Source of the DNA: TWA4 sp051879195
GTDB lineage: Bacteria; Bacillota; Clostridia; Lachnospirales; Lachnospiraceae
DNA length: 51,016 nucleotides
Direction of reading: 5' to 3'
NCBI GenBank assembly: GCA_051879195.1
Contig: JBJELO010000092.1
Location: 1-51,016, forward strand
Under the pieces are notes generated by a model that worked only from the letters and a program-made list of their open reading frames with translations, was not told where the DNA came from and did no database searches. A program made the position numbers and the translations under genes. This document shows, in pieces, positions 24,901 to 33,558 of the stretch (within the stretch, counting starts at the first letter, position 1; each line of letters opens with the position of its first letter).

Positions 24901-26232
24901 ATGGCATTAACTGGTATTCAGATTTTTAAATTAACACCTAAGAAAAACTGTAAGAAATGTGGCTCTCCGACATGTATGGCTTTCTCTATGAAAGTTGCAT
25001 CCGGTGCTGTAACAATTGATAAATGTCCCGAAATGTCTGATGAAGCTCTGGCTCAGTTATCCGAAGCAACTGCTCCGCCTATGAAGACCATCAAGGTTGG
25101 CGCCGGCGATGCGGAACTGACTCTGGGCGGTGAAACCGTTCTGTTCAGACATGAAAAAACTCTGGTCAGCAAGAACCTGTTTGCTGTAACCGTTACTGCT
25201 GCTAACGCAGACGAAAAACTGGCTGCTATTCCCGCTGTTGATTACGAACGTATCGGCGAGAGAATGTATGTAGAAATGGTTAACGTTAAATTCACAGGCG
25301 AAGCTCCTGATGCTTACGCTGCACTGGCTCAGAAGGCTGCAGGCCTTGGCAGAGCTCTGATTCTGGAATGTGCTTGCCCTGACGCTGCAAAAGCTGCTCT
25401 GGCTGTAACGAAAGATGCAAAACCGATCCTGAACGGCGCTAACCCTGAAAACTGGGAAGCTATGAACGCTGTTGCTACAGAAGCAGGCGTTACACTTGGT
25501 GTAACAGCTGATACAATTGATGCATTATACGATACTCTTGCTGCTCTTGAAAAAGCCGGCAACAAGAATCTGGTATTCGACTGCGGTACTGCTTCTGTTA
25601 AAGATGCATTCAGCAAGGCTGTACAGCTTCGTCGTGCAGCTCTGAAAGATGAGAACAGAACAGCTGGTTATCCTTCAATCGTTAACCTTGCTGAACTGGC
25701 TCCTGGAGATCTCAATCTGCAGGCAGCTCTGGCAGCTGTATTTACTGTTAAATACGGTTCCATCATCATCATGGAAGATATGACCTATGCTCAGGCACTG
25801 GCTCTGTATCCGTTAAGACAGAACATCTACACCGATCCTCAGAAGCCCATGAGAGTAGCTCCTGGTATCTACCCTCTGAATGGTGCTGATGAGAACAGCG
25901 TATGTGTAACAACCGTTGACTTCGCTCTGACATACTTCGTAGTATCCGGCGAACTGGAGCGTTCAGGCGTACCTTGTAACCTGCTGATCTCTGATGCAGG
26001 CGGTATGTCCGTACTGACAGCATGGGCTGCAGGTAAGTTATCTGCTGGTACCATCGCTAAATTCATCGCTGAAGAAGGTATCGAAGACAAGATCAAGAAC
26101 AGAACTCTGATCATCCCTGGTAAAGTAGCTATCCTGAAGGGTGAATTAGACGCTAAACTGCCTGACTGGAACGTAGTAGTTGGTACCCGTGAAGCAGTTC
26201 AGATCGTTAAGTTCATGAAAGATTACGCTTAA
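24901..26232 (+). CDS. acsC: corrinoid iron-sulfur protein large subunit
   Basis: Large (gamma) subunit of CFeSP. The N-terminal 4Fe-4S domain has ligands C17, C20, C25 and C42 (motif NCKKCGSPTC ... DKCPEM). A TIM-barrel domain follows, and the C-terminal part binds the corrinoid. It has 443 residues, a normal length. The start ATG at 24901 lies behind GGAAGGAG, 24 bp after acsD. It works with AcsE as methyl donor, AcsB as acceptor and AcsV as the reactivating enzyme. Confidence 0.96.
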   Translation: MALTGIQIFKLTPKKNCKKCGSPTCMAFSMKVASGAVTIDKCPEMSDEALAQLSEATAPPMKTIKVGAGDAELTLGGETVLFRHEKTLVSKNLFAVTVTAANADEKLAAIPAVDYERIGERMYVEMVNVKFTGEAPDAYAALAQKAAGLGRALILECACPDAAKAALAVTKDAKPILNGANPENWEAMNAVATEAGVTLGVTADTIDALYDTLAALEKAGNKNLVFDCGTASVKDAFSKAVQLRRAALKDENRTAGYPSIVNLAELAPGDLNLQAALAAVFTVKYGSIIIMEDMTYAQALALYPLRQNIYTDPQKPMRVAPGIYPLNGADENSVCVTTVDFALTYFVVSGELERSGVPCNLLISDAGGMSVLTAWAAGKLSAGTIAKFIAEEGIEDKIKNRTLIIPGKVAILKGELDAKLPDWNVVVGTREAVQIVKFMKDYA

Positions 26233-26295
26233 TCTGAATTTTCCTGATTTTATAATCGCGTAACATAGTCATTTGTAATTATTGTAATTTATAAT

Positions 26296-26323
26296 GGGCA
26301 GGCGGAGACTCTTCCACCTGCCC
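26296..26323 (+). other. intercistronic hairpin between acsC and acsE
   Basis: GGGCAGGCGGA (26296-26306) and TCCACCTGCCC (26313-26323) form an 11-bp stem with one mismatch and a 6-base loop. No T run follows, so it is more likely an mRNA processing or stability stem than a terminator. Confidence 0.6.
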
Positions 26324-26404
26324 GGTGTGAAGATGACATTCATTTTTGCATGTGACTGTCACAGGCATGATGGCAGTTAGTAATAGATAAAAGGAGACTA
26401 AAAT

Positions 26405-27190
26405 ATGTCAAGATTTGTAGTTATTGGTGAAAGAATTCACTGCATTTCCCCTGTTATCCGTAAAGCTATGGACGAAATGGATCCCGAACCGATCTTAAAG
26501 AGAGCAAAAGAACAGATCGCAGCTGGCGCTACATACATTGATGTTAATATCGGACCTGCTGAAAGCAACGGCCCCGAATTAATGAAATGGGCAGTTCAGT
26601 TAATTCAGAGCGAATGTGACAATGTTGCACTGGCACTTGATACAGCTAACATGGCAGCTATCGAAGCTGGTATCTCCGTATACAACGATGTTAACGGCAA
26701 ACCTCTGGTTAACTCAGCAGATGCCGGCGACAGACTGAAATATCTTGATCTTGCAGCAGCTAACGGCGCAGCTTGTATCTGTCTGTGTTCAGCAGGTGCT
26801 GTTCCCGGATCAGTTGAAGAAATCCAGGGCTTCTGTATGGAACTGCTGGAGCATGGTTTAATGCTCGGTATGGAACCCACAGATATGTGGATGGATCCTC
26901 TGTTCCTGGTTGCTAAAGGTATGCAGGACAAACAGCAGCAGATTCTGGACGCTATCAAATTCTTCACAGAGAACGGCCTGAATTCTACCGGTGGTCTGTC
27001 AAACGTATCCAACGGTATGCCTAAAGAATTAAGAACCAAGATGGACTGCGCTATGATCGCTATGTGTATGTCACAGGGTCTGACATCTGCTATTATCAAT
27101 CCTAACGATAAGAACATGATGGATATGATCAAATCCTGCGATATCCTGAAAGACAGATATATGTACGCAGACTCTTATCTGGATCTGTAA
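26405..27190 (+). CDS. acsE: methyltetrahydrofolate:corrinoid protein methyltransferase
   Basis: Cytoplasmic MeTr that moves the methyl group of 5-methyl-tetrahydrofolate to cob(I)alamin on AcsC/AcsD, joining the methyl and carbonyl branches. The 261 residues match the family length of about 262. The pterin-binding TIM barrel has IGERIHCISPVIRKA, AGATYIDVNIGPAE, VNGKPLVNSADAG, the segment STGGLSNVSNGMP, and IINPNDKNMMDM near the C-terminus. Last gene of the first acs unit; a terminator follows. Confidence 0.96.
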   Translation: MSRFVVIGERIHCISPVIRKAMDEMDPEPILKRAKEQIAAGATYIDVNIGPAESNGPELMKWAVQLIQSECDNVALALDTANMAAIEAGISVYNDVNGKPLVNSADAGDRLKYLDLAAANGAACICLCSAGAVPGSVEEIQGFCMELLEHGLMLGMEPTDMWMDPLFLVAKGMQDKQQQILDAIKFFTENGLNSTGGLSNVSNGMPKELRTKMDCAMIAMCMSQGLTSAIINPNDKNMMDMIKSCDILKDRYMYADSYLDL

Positions 27191-27314
27191 TCAATCGCTT
27201 TACAGAAACAGCATCCTGATCATTGCGGATTGGTACAGTGATATCTGCATCAAACAAGCAGTTATTGGGAATTTCAGGTATCCGACCTGATATGAGTTTT
27301 TATAATTAAATGAC

Positions 27315-27356
27315 ATGAGTGGGGAATTTCTATAAGGGAGTTTCCCGCTCATTTTT
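27315..27356 (+). terminator. intrinsic terminator after acsE
   Basis: ATGAGTGGGGAA (27315-27326) pairs with TTCCCGCTCAT (27342-27352), followed by T residues to 27356. It separates the first acs unit from the second acsB. Confidence 0.82.
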
Positions 27357-27457
27357 ACTATACGGACTTGGATAGGAAAAATATAATCTTTGATGTAGAA
27401 TGAATGTGCTCTTTTACAAAGAGACGCGCTCATACATTATGTGTGTATACCCCAAGT

Positions 27458-27686
27458 GCAGTTAAGAACTTCATTCAGCGGGAAAACAAAACCCCTGGCA
27501 GCGCAATTGCAGAGGTATCTTTCTAAAGGGACCATTGGAAACGTTGGCACTTAACGAGCGAGTCTTCTTTGAAGACTTGCGAGTTTAGTACCACTACGTT
27601 TCCACCTGAGCGAGAGCGCGTCCCTGTGAAAGATACCTTTGCAATTGCGCTTCAAAACCCTATTTTCCCGCCGAAGTCCTAACTGC
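27458..27686. repeat. 229-bp near-palindromic element
   Basis: Almost the whole element folds on itself around a centre at about 27569. Paired blocks from outside in are GCAGTTAAGAACTTC with GAAGTCCTAACTGC, AGCGGGAAAA with TTTTCCCG, GCGCAATTGCAGAGGTATC with GATACCTTTGCAATTGCGC, AAGGGAC with GTCCC, GGAAACGT with ACGTTTCC, and GCGAGTCTTC with GAAGACTTGC. It has no ORF. It resembles a MITE-like or dispersed intergenic repeat, or a gene for a very long hairpin RNA. Confidence 0.85.
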
Positions 27687-27747
27687 AACCACATTATTGT
27701 TGTATTTTTAACAAAAAACAGGTGATTTTTTGTCTGATATGTGGTAA

Positions 27748-27876
27748 TATAATACCATAAGCCTTGCGTTTGTTCGAATAATTGCAGGCTTCGAGATAGA
27801 GCCCGGTTCGACCGCCGGCGAGTGGGCGGTCATGGGGAGAAGATGCCGTGCTGAACAAATCCGTACACCACAAGGT
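27748..27876 (+). promoter_or_regulatory. promoter -10 and folded leader upstream of the second acsB
   Basis: TATAAT (27748-27753) is followed by a GC-rich leader with nested pairing: CCTTG (27762-27766) with CAAGG (27871-27875), TTTGTTC (27769-27775) with GAACAAA (27853-27859), and an inner hairpin GACCGCC/GGCGGTC (27810-27831). It ends about 33 bases before the acsB start. This is riboswitch-like architecture, but I do not recognise the class. The -35 box is not clear. Confidence 0.5.
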
Positions 27877-27908
27877 ATTACTACAAGAAAAAACCAAGGA
27901 GAAGAAAG

Positions 27909-30041
27909 ATGAGTGTTTTGACAGATTTGATTTATGCAGGTTCAAATGCAGTCGCAGGCCTTACAGAAGGCGCAGTTAATGATGCAATTGAAAAGTATGG
28001 TGCAGATCAGAGTATTTCTTTCGGGGATACCGCTTATTTTCTGCCGACAATTTATGCAGCTACAGGTGTTAAGGTCACCACACTGGGAGATCTGCCTGCG
28101 TGCGTAGGAGCTTTGAAAAGCCTGATCAGCAACAAGGAGGATCTGGGGGAAGCGCTGAATGCCGGTCTTGCTACAGCTGTCGGTGCTGAGATTATTGAAG
28201 CTCTGAAATATGTGGGCAATCCCGATCCCTACGCGGATGAAAAGGGTATCGGTTTCGTCAGTGACCCGATTATCCGTTCTTTGGGGGTACCGCTGGTTAC
28301 AGGTGATATTCCAGGTGTTGCGGTTGTACTGGGTAAAGCAGATGATCCGGCAGCGGCGGTTAAAGTTGTTAAGGATTACCAGAGCAAGGGTATCCTGACT
28401 TTCCTGGTTGGCGATATTATCGATCAGGTGCTTGACGGCGGCGTTAAGACCGGTCTGGAGCTTCGTGTAATTCCTCTTGGTCATGATGTAACAGCTGTTA
28501 CGCATGTTGTTACCGTTGCTATCCGTGCGGCTCTGATTTTCGGCGGTATCGAACCCGGCAATCTGGCAGCTCTTCTTCAGTATACAAAAGAAAGAGTTCC
28601 TGCATTTGTGAATACATTCGGACCGCTCAATGAAGTTGTGGTATCGGCAGGAGCAGGTGCGATTGCACTTGGTTTCCCTGTTGTTGCAGATGTTGATCTG
28701 GGAGAAAATCAGGTGCCCGGTGCCCTGGAATCGGTACTGGATCACGAGGAAACCGTTAAAAAGTCTCTTGAACTGAGAAATATTAAGATTAAAGTAACTG
28801 AAATTCCGATTCCTGTTGCATTTGCTGCTGCATTTGAAGGTGAAATCATCCGCAGAAGCGACATGCACGCTGAGCTGAGTTCTCATAAGAACACCACCTG
28901 CGAAGTAGTTCTGATGAAGCAGAAAGACGAAATTGAAGATAAGAAACTGACCCTGATCGGTCCCGACATTGACGGTGCTGATCTGGTGGAACTGCCTCTT
29001 GCCTGCGTAGTAGAAGTGGCAGGTGACAAGATGCAGGAGGATTTTGAATCTGTAATCGAACGTAAGATACATACCTGGTACAACTATATGGAAGGTGTTA
29101 TGCATACCGGCCAGAGAAATCAGTTCCGTATCCGTATTAGTAAGGAAGCTTACGAAGCGGGCCTGCGCCTGAAAGATTTCATGGAAGTCCTGTATGACAT
29201 GATCATCAATGATTTTGATGCTGTTGTGGATAAATGTCAGATCACATTCTATACCGATAAGGAGAAGGCAGCAGAGATTCTGGATACAGTTGCCATTCCC
29301 AAGTACAATGCAAGAGATGAGCGTCTGGAATCATTAAGTGATGAAACGGTTGATGTATTCTATACCTGTATCCTCTGCCAGTCATTTGCACCGGCACACT
29401 GCTGTGTAGTAACACCTGAAAGACTTGGTCTCTGCGGCGCTGTATCATGGCTGGATGCAAAGGCAACCAATGAACTGGATCCTACAGGTCCCTGCCAGAT
29501 CATCAGTAAGGAAGGCTGTCTTGATGAAGTAAAGGGTGTGTATCCGGATGCGGACCGTATGGTCAACGAGGCAAGCCACGGTGCTCTGGAGCATGTTACC
29601 CTGTATTCCATCATGGAAGATCCCATGACATCCTGCGGATGCTTTGAATGTATCTGCGGTATCATGCCTGAGGCAAACGGTGTTGTAATCTGCAACCGTG
29701 AATTCAAGGGTATGACTCCCACCGGTATGACTTTCGGCGAACTGGCATCCATGACAGGCGGCGGTGTTCAGACCCCCGGCTTTATGGGACATGGCCGGCA
29801 TTTCATCTCATCGAAGAAATTCATCAAGGCGGAAGGCGGTATTGAGCGTATCGTGTGGATGCCTAAAGAACTGAAGGATGACGTAGCACCCAGACTGAAC
29901 AAAACCGCTAAGGAATTATATGGTATTGACAACTTTACAGATATGATCTGTGATGAAACGATTGCAACTGATTCCGAAGCGGTACTGGAATTCCTGACTG
30001 AAAAAGGTCATCCTGCACTGAACATGCCTGAACTGATGTAA
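27909..30041 (+). CDS. acsB: acetyl-CoA synthase, second complete paralogue
   Basis: A 710-residue AcsB paralogue with a full set of A-cluster ligands: C487 and C490 (CILC), C499, C509 and C576-G-C578 in TSCGCFEC, plus one extra Cys (C498) in AHCC. The C-terminal half is very similar to the first copy at 21591. The N-terminal half, expected to contact CODH, is visibly more divergent, and codon use is less biased. It has its own promoter and leader. No second CODH or CFeSP gene accompanies it; acsV and DUF3786 follow. It looks functional, but whether it has a distinct partner, substrate or growth condition cannot be told. Confidence 0.95.
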   Translation: MSVLTDLIYAGSNAVAGLTEGAVNDAIEKYGADQSISFGDTAYFLPTIYAATGVKVTTLGDLPACVGALKSLISNKEDLGEALNAGLATAVGAEIIEALKYVGNPDPYADEKGIGFVSDPIIRSLGVPLVTGDIPGVAVVLGKADDPAAAVKVVKDYQSKGILTFLVGDIIDQVLDGGVKTGLELRVIPLGHDVTAVTHVVTVAIRAALIFGGIEPGNLAALLQYTKERVPAFVNTFGPLNEVVVSAGAGAIALGFPVVADVDLGENQVPGALESVLDHEETVKKSLELRNIKIKVTEIPIPVAFAAAFEGEIIRRSDMHAELSSHKNTTCEVVLMKQKDEIEDKKLTLIGPDIDGADLVELPLACVVEVAGDKMQEDFESVIERKIHTWYNYMEGVMHTGQRNQFRIRISKEAYEAGLRLKDFMEVLYDMIINDFDAVVDKCQITFYTDKEKAAEILDTVAIPKYNARDERLESLSDETVDVFYTCILCQSFAPAHCCVVTPERLGLCGAVSWLDAKATNELDPTGPCQIISKEGCLDEVKGVYPDADRMVNEASHGALEHVTLYSIMEDPMTSCGCFECICGIMPEANGVVICNREFKGMTPTGMTFGELASMTGGGVQTPGFMGHGRHFISSKKFIKAEGGIERIVWMPKELKDDVAPRLNKTAKELYGIDNFTDMICDETIATDSEAVLEFLTEKGHPALNMPELM

Positions 30042-30065
30042 GACAGACTGTTTGAACTTTATTAC

Positions 30066-30109
30066 AATCCGGTTTTGTTCGTGAATCATTCCCGGCAAAA
30101 CCGGATTTT
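30066..30109 (+). terminator. weak terminator or attenuator after the second acsB
   Basis: AATCCGGTTTTG (30066-30077) pairs perfectly with CAAAACCGGATT (30096-30107), followed by only a short T run. It could reduce rather than stop transcription into acsV. Confidence 0.6.
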
Positions 30110-30187
30110 GCAACTGTTCAGAGTCAGGTGGATTCATCATCTGCTTTGAAAGGTACGAATATATATTTTTTTAATGGAGGAAAAGCG

Positions 30188-32125
30188 ATGGCACAGATTA
30201 CATTTAAAATCAGTGAAAGCCCGGATGTGGTGATTCATGCAAACAAAGGTGACCGTCTTCTGGATATTGCCAGAGATGCCAATGTTGCAATCGATGCACC
30301 CTGTTCCGGTAATGCAACCTGTGGTAAATGCAAAGTTAAACTGGTTTCCGGAGCAGTGGATTCTCCTAAGACACAGCATATTACGGAAGAGGAATATGCT
30401 GCCGGCTGGAGACTTGCCTGCGTCAGCAAGGTTCTGGATGAGGATCTGGTAATTGAAGTACCGGATATTGCATCTGCATATAAGAGCCGTATGAAAGTAG
30501 CAGATTTAAGTTCGCCGGAGGAAGTTGCGATTTTTGAGAAGATCAAATCCGATATTGAAGGAAGCGGCATAGCACTGACCAATGATATGGCCATGGTGGA
30601 ACTGACCATGAGTGCACCTTCACTGGATGATACGATGCCTGATAATGAGAGACTGACATGGGCTCTTGAAGCTGCAGTAGGAGCAGAAAAGGTAATCCTT
30701 CCTTTTACTGTAATCAAAAAGCTGCCGGATGTGATCAGAGAAGATGATTTCAAGGTAAAAGCAATTTACAAGATGAATGGCGGCAGGTGTTTTGTATACG
30801 ATATCTATCCGGCCAGTGAGAATCCCAGAATCGTGGGACTGGCAATTGATATCGGTACCACAACCGTTTCTTCCGTGCTGATTGATATGCAGACCGGTGA
30901 GATTCTGGCAAAAGGTTCTGCGGGCAACGGGCAGATCCGATACGGTGCCGACGTTATCAACCGTATTGTGGAGCAGACAAAACCGGGCGGTGTGAAGAAG
31001 CTGCAGAAAGCAATTATTGATGATACGCTGAATCCCATGATTGCCAATATGTGCAGAACAATCGGTATCAAACCCGGACAGATCTACCGCATGAGTCTGG
31101 CTTCCAACTCCACCATGAATCATCTTTTCATGGGCGTGAATGCAGACCCGCTGCGTATGGAGCCTTATATTCCCACTTTCTTCCATATGAAGAATATATA
31201 TGGCAAGGATCTGAACCTGATTGTTAATCCCAATGCGGATATCATCTTTGCACCGAATATCGGCAGTTATGTGGGCGGCGATATCACAGCCGGTACACTG
31301 GCCAGCGGTATCTGGAACAGTGAAGAATTTTCCGTATTCATCGATCTGGGGACCAACGGTGAAATCGTTTTCGGTAATTCCGATTTCCTGATGAGCTGTG
31401 CATGTTCCGCAGGCCCCGCTTTCGAAGGCGGTGATATCAGCTGTGGTATGCGTGCTACGGACGGTGCCATCGAGGCTGTTACCATTGATAAGGAGACCAT
31501 GGAACCGACCCTTTCCATCATCGGTGATGAAGGTCAGAACCCCATCGGTCTCTGCGGCTCCGGTATCATTGATATTATTGCGGAACTGTTCCGCTGCGGC
31601 ATCATCAATGCCAAAGGACTGCTGGTTCGTGAGGGCAGACGTGTCAAAGTGGATGAGGACGGTATGAAGAGCTACATTATCGCTTTCAAGGAAGACACCG
31701 GTGCAGTTAAGGATGTGGAGATCACCGAAGTGGATATTGACAGTTTCATCCGTGCAAAGGGTGCCATTTATTCCGGTATCATTACTCTTGTAGAGTCACT
31801 GGGCTTTGATATGACTATTGTTGATAATGTATACGTTGCCGGTGGTATCGGCAGTGGTATCAATATGAAGAATGCAGTCCGCATCGGTATGCTGCCTGAC
31901 ATTCCTCTGGAAAAATACCATTACATCGGTAATTCTTCGCTGGCAGGTTCCTATGCGATGCTGCTGTCCAACGAAGCTGAGGATAAAGTAACGGAGCTGG
32001 CATCCAGCATGACTTACCTGGAACTGAGCACGCATCCGGGATACATGGATTCTTTCGTGGCAGCATGCTTTATTCCACATACTGATGCAGGCCTGTTCCC
32101 TTCCGTGCAGAACATGGATGACTAA
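30188..32125 (+). CDS. acsV: reductive activator of corrinoid protein (RACo), AcsV-like
   Basis: ATP-dependent enzyme that reduces inactive Co(II) corrinoid back to Co(I) on the corrinoid iron-sulfur protein. ATG 30188 follows AATGGAGG and gives 645 residues. The N-terminal ferredoxin domain binds 2Fe-2S through C39, C45, C48 and C78. A linker domain follows, then an ASKHA-type ATPase domain with GLAIDIGTTTVSSVLIDM, SVFIDLGTNGEIVFGN, CSAGPAFEGGDISCG and GLCGSGIIDIIAEL. Such proteins also serve methyltransferase systems, but the acs neighbourhood supports CFeSP as target. Confidence 0.9.
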   Translation: MAQITFKISESPDVVIHANKGDRLLDIARDANVAIDAPCSGNATCGKCKVKLVSGAVDSPKTQHITEEEYAAGWRLACVSKVLDEDLVIEVPDIASAYKSRMKVADLSSPEEVAIFEKIKSDIEGSGIALTNDMAMVELTMSAPSLDDTMPDNERLTWALEAAVGAEKVILPFTVIKKLPDVIREDDFKVKAIYKMNGGRCFVYDIYPASENPRIVGLAIDIGTTTVSSVLIDMQTGEILAKGSAGNGQIRYGADVINRIVEQTKPGGVKKLQKAIIDDTLNPMIANMCRTIGIKPGQIYRMSLASNSTMNHLFMGVNADPLRMEPYIPTFFHMKNIYGKDLNLIVNPNADIIFAPNIGSYVGGDITAGTLASGIWNSEEFSVFIDLGTNGEIVFGNSDFLMSCACSAGPAFEGGDISCGMRATDGAIEAVTIDKETMEPTLSIIGDEGQNPIGLCGSGIIDIIAELFRCGIINAKGLLVREGRRVKVDEDGMKSYIIAFKEDTGAVKDVEITEVDIDSFIRAKGAIYSGIITLVESLGFDMTIVDNVYVAGGIGSGINMKNAVRIGMLPDIPLEKYHYIGNSSLAGSYAMLLSNEAEDKVTELASSMTYLELSTHPGYMDSFVAACFIPHTDAGLFPSVQNMDD

Positions 32126-32149
32126 ATCATACAACGAGGAGTAATAAAA

Positions 32150-32806
32150 GTGGAGAATAAAGAATTTGATTACGCAAAAGATAATCTGGAGATGAGGCCG
32201 CTCGAGCATTATCTGGAGCTATACAGGGCAGCGGATCCGTTTGAAATAGCAGAGAGAACCGGTGTTTCCTACAATCCGGATACCAATGAATTTTATCTGC
32301 ATGTACTGAACAAAGGGTATTATGTCAGCTATCCTGATTTCGAGGTCAGGAAAGAAGATGAGAGCGATACGTCCTATCATTCCCTGTTGGATTTCCATAA
32401 AACAAAGATATTTGTACTTCGTTTTCTGGTGGAATGCCGTATGGTCCCGGCCACAGGCAATTATGTAACCTACCGGGATATTCCCAACGGTGAGCTGTAT
32501 TTCAGGCAGTTTCAGGGAAGATGTATTTTCCGTCTGCAGTTTGGATATGGCTTTAAACTGGATAAATTCCGTGTCGGTATGGAGCAGATGGGAGGAAAGC
32601 CTGTGAAGATGGGTGATGTGGCCTATTCTTTTGAGATTCTGGATGGATTGTCCATGATATTTATCTTCTGGGAAGGAGATGAAGAATTTCAGCCTTCCGC
32701 GCAGATTCTGTTCTCCGACAATTTCGCTTCCGTATTCAAAGCGGAAGACCTGGCAGTTGCAGGTGACATCTCCATCGGCAATCTGAAAGCAGTTACCGGA
32801 AAATAA
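32150..32806 (+). CDS. DUF3786-family protein of the acs cluster
   Basis: A 218-residue soluble protein that I assign to DUF3786 from the pattern PFEIAERTGVSYNPDTNEF, LNKGYYVSYPDFEV, a central VLRFLVECRMVPATGNYVTY and a closing acidic segment. It starts at GTG 32150 behind GAGGAG, 24 bp after acsV, and ends at a strong terminator. Members are found in acetogens and methanogens next to corrinoid and CODH/ACS genes. The context suggests a role in corrinoid protein or CODH/ACS maturation, but no function is established from the sequence. Confidence 0.75.
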   Translation: MENKEFDYAKDNLEMRPLEHYLELYRAADPFEIAERTGVSYNPDTNEFYLHVLNKGYYVSYPDFEVRKEDESDTSYHSLLDFHKTKIFVLRFLVECRMVPATGNYVTYRDIPNGELYFRQFQGRCIFRLQFGYGFKLDKFRVGMEQMGGKPVKMGDVAYSFEILDGLSMIFIFWEGDEEFQPSAQILFSDNFASVFKAEDLAVAGDISIGNLKAVTGK

Positions 32807-32820
32807 AAATGATGTGACAC

Positions 32821-32868
32821 AAAAATCCCACAGTTGCAGGATTGTGAATTGCAGGCTGTGGGATTTTT
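32821..32868. terminator. bidirectional terminator between DUF3786 gene and folT
   Basis: AAAAATCCCACAG (32821-32833) pairs perfectly with CTGTGGGATTTTT (32856-32868), giving a T run on both strands. It ends the acs region on the plus strand and the lplA-folT unit on the minus strand. Confidence 0.93.
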
Positions 32869-32885
32869 AAGTCAATTATTCGTAT

Positions 32886-33461
32886 TTATGAATACTTTGG
32901 CAGCAGTCCCGCGCGGCTGAATGCCGTGTACAGTGCTTTCATGATGATGGTAAGTACAATACTGCTGATCACCAGCATGATCAGGCACTTGGGAATCCGT
33001 GTAATCATCAGAGCCAGATAGTTCTGTCCGCTGTAATACATAATCATCAGCCAGTATGTATTCAGGAAAACCGAGACCAGAAATTCAACCAGTGCTGCTG
33101 CGATACCGCGTACGACGGTAATGGGGCCGCCGTGCAGAACGATCCCGAAAAAGAATCCCATCAGTGCGTAACTGACAGTAAAACCGAAGAAGAAGACTTC
33201 TCCCTGACCGCCTGTCACCAGCATGCTGAGTACATCTCCCACAGCCCCTGTCAGGGCGCCCATAATGGGACCGCCGTACATACCGGCAGCGGCAATCGCC
33301 AGATAACCGGGACGGAACTGGATATCACTGGTAATCTTAATGTTGCAGAAATACAAAACAATGTAGATAGCTACAAAAAATGCGCACAGAACCAGAGACT
33401 GCACGGAAGACAGGTTCCGGATCTGCTTTTTAAAACTTAAAGCTTTCTTATTAATAATCAT
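32886..33461 (-). CDS. folT: ECF transporter S component, FolT-like folate family
   Basis: A 191-residue membrane protein with about six hydrophobic segments. It would be the substrate-binding S component of an ECF-type vitamin importer working with a shared EcfA/EcfA'/EcfT module. Patterns such as IQFRPGYLAIAAAGMYGG, GALTGAVGDVL, the FLNTYWLMIMYYSG stretch and ITRIPKCLIML fit the folate-specific FolT family. Substrate is inferred from family resemblance. Folate uptake would feed the tetrahydrofolate-dependent methyl branch. It follows lplA on the same strand; I did not find a THF riboswitch. Confidence 0.8.
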   Translation of the reverse strand: MIINKKALSFKKQIRNLSSVQSLVLCAFFVAIYIVLYFCNIKITSDIQFRPGYLAIAAAGMYGGPIMGALTGAVGDVLSMLVTGGQGEVFFFGFTVSYALMGFFFGIVLHGGPITVVRGIAAALVEFLVSVFLNTYWLMIMYYSGQNYLALMITRIPKCLIMLVISSIVLTIIMKALYTAFSRAGLLPKYS

Positions 33462-33558
33462 AGTCGTTCTCTCATTCTTTCTTCATGGATATGAAACCGG
33501 CATTGAAAACACTGCGTGTTTCCCGGGTATGACGTATCCGGTAAATAAATCTGTATAT

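Noticed and set aside
27908..30041. Second acsB as a pseudogene or partial copy
   Set aside because: The frame is complete, the length is normal and all A-cluster cysteines are present.
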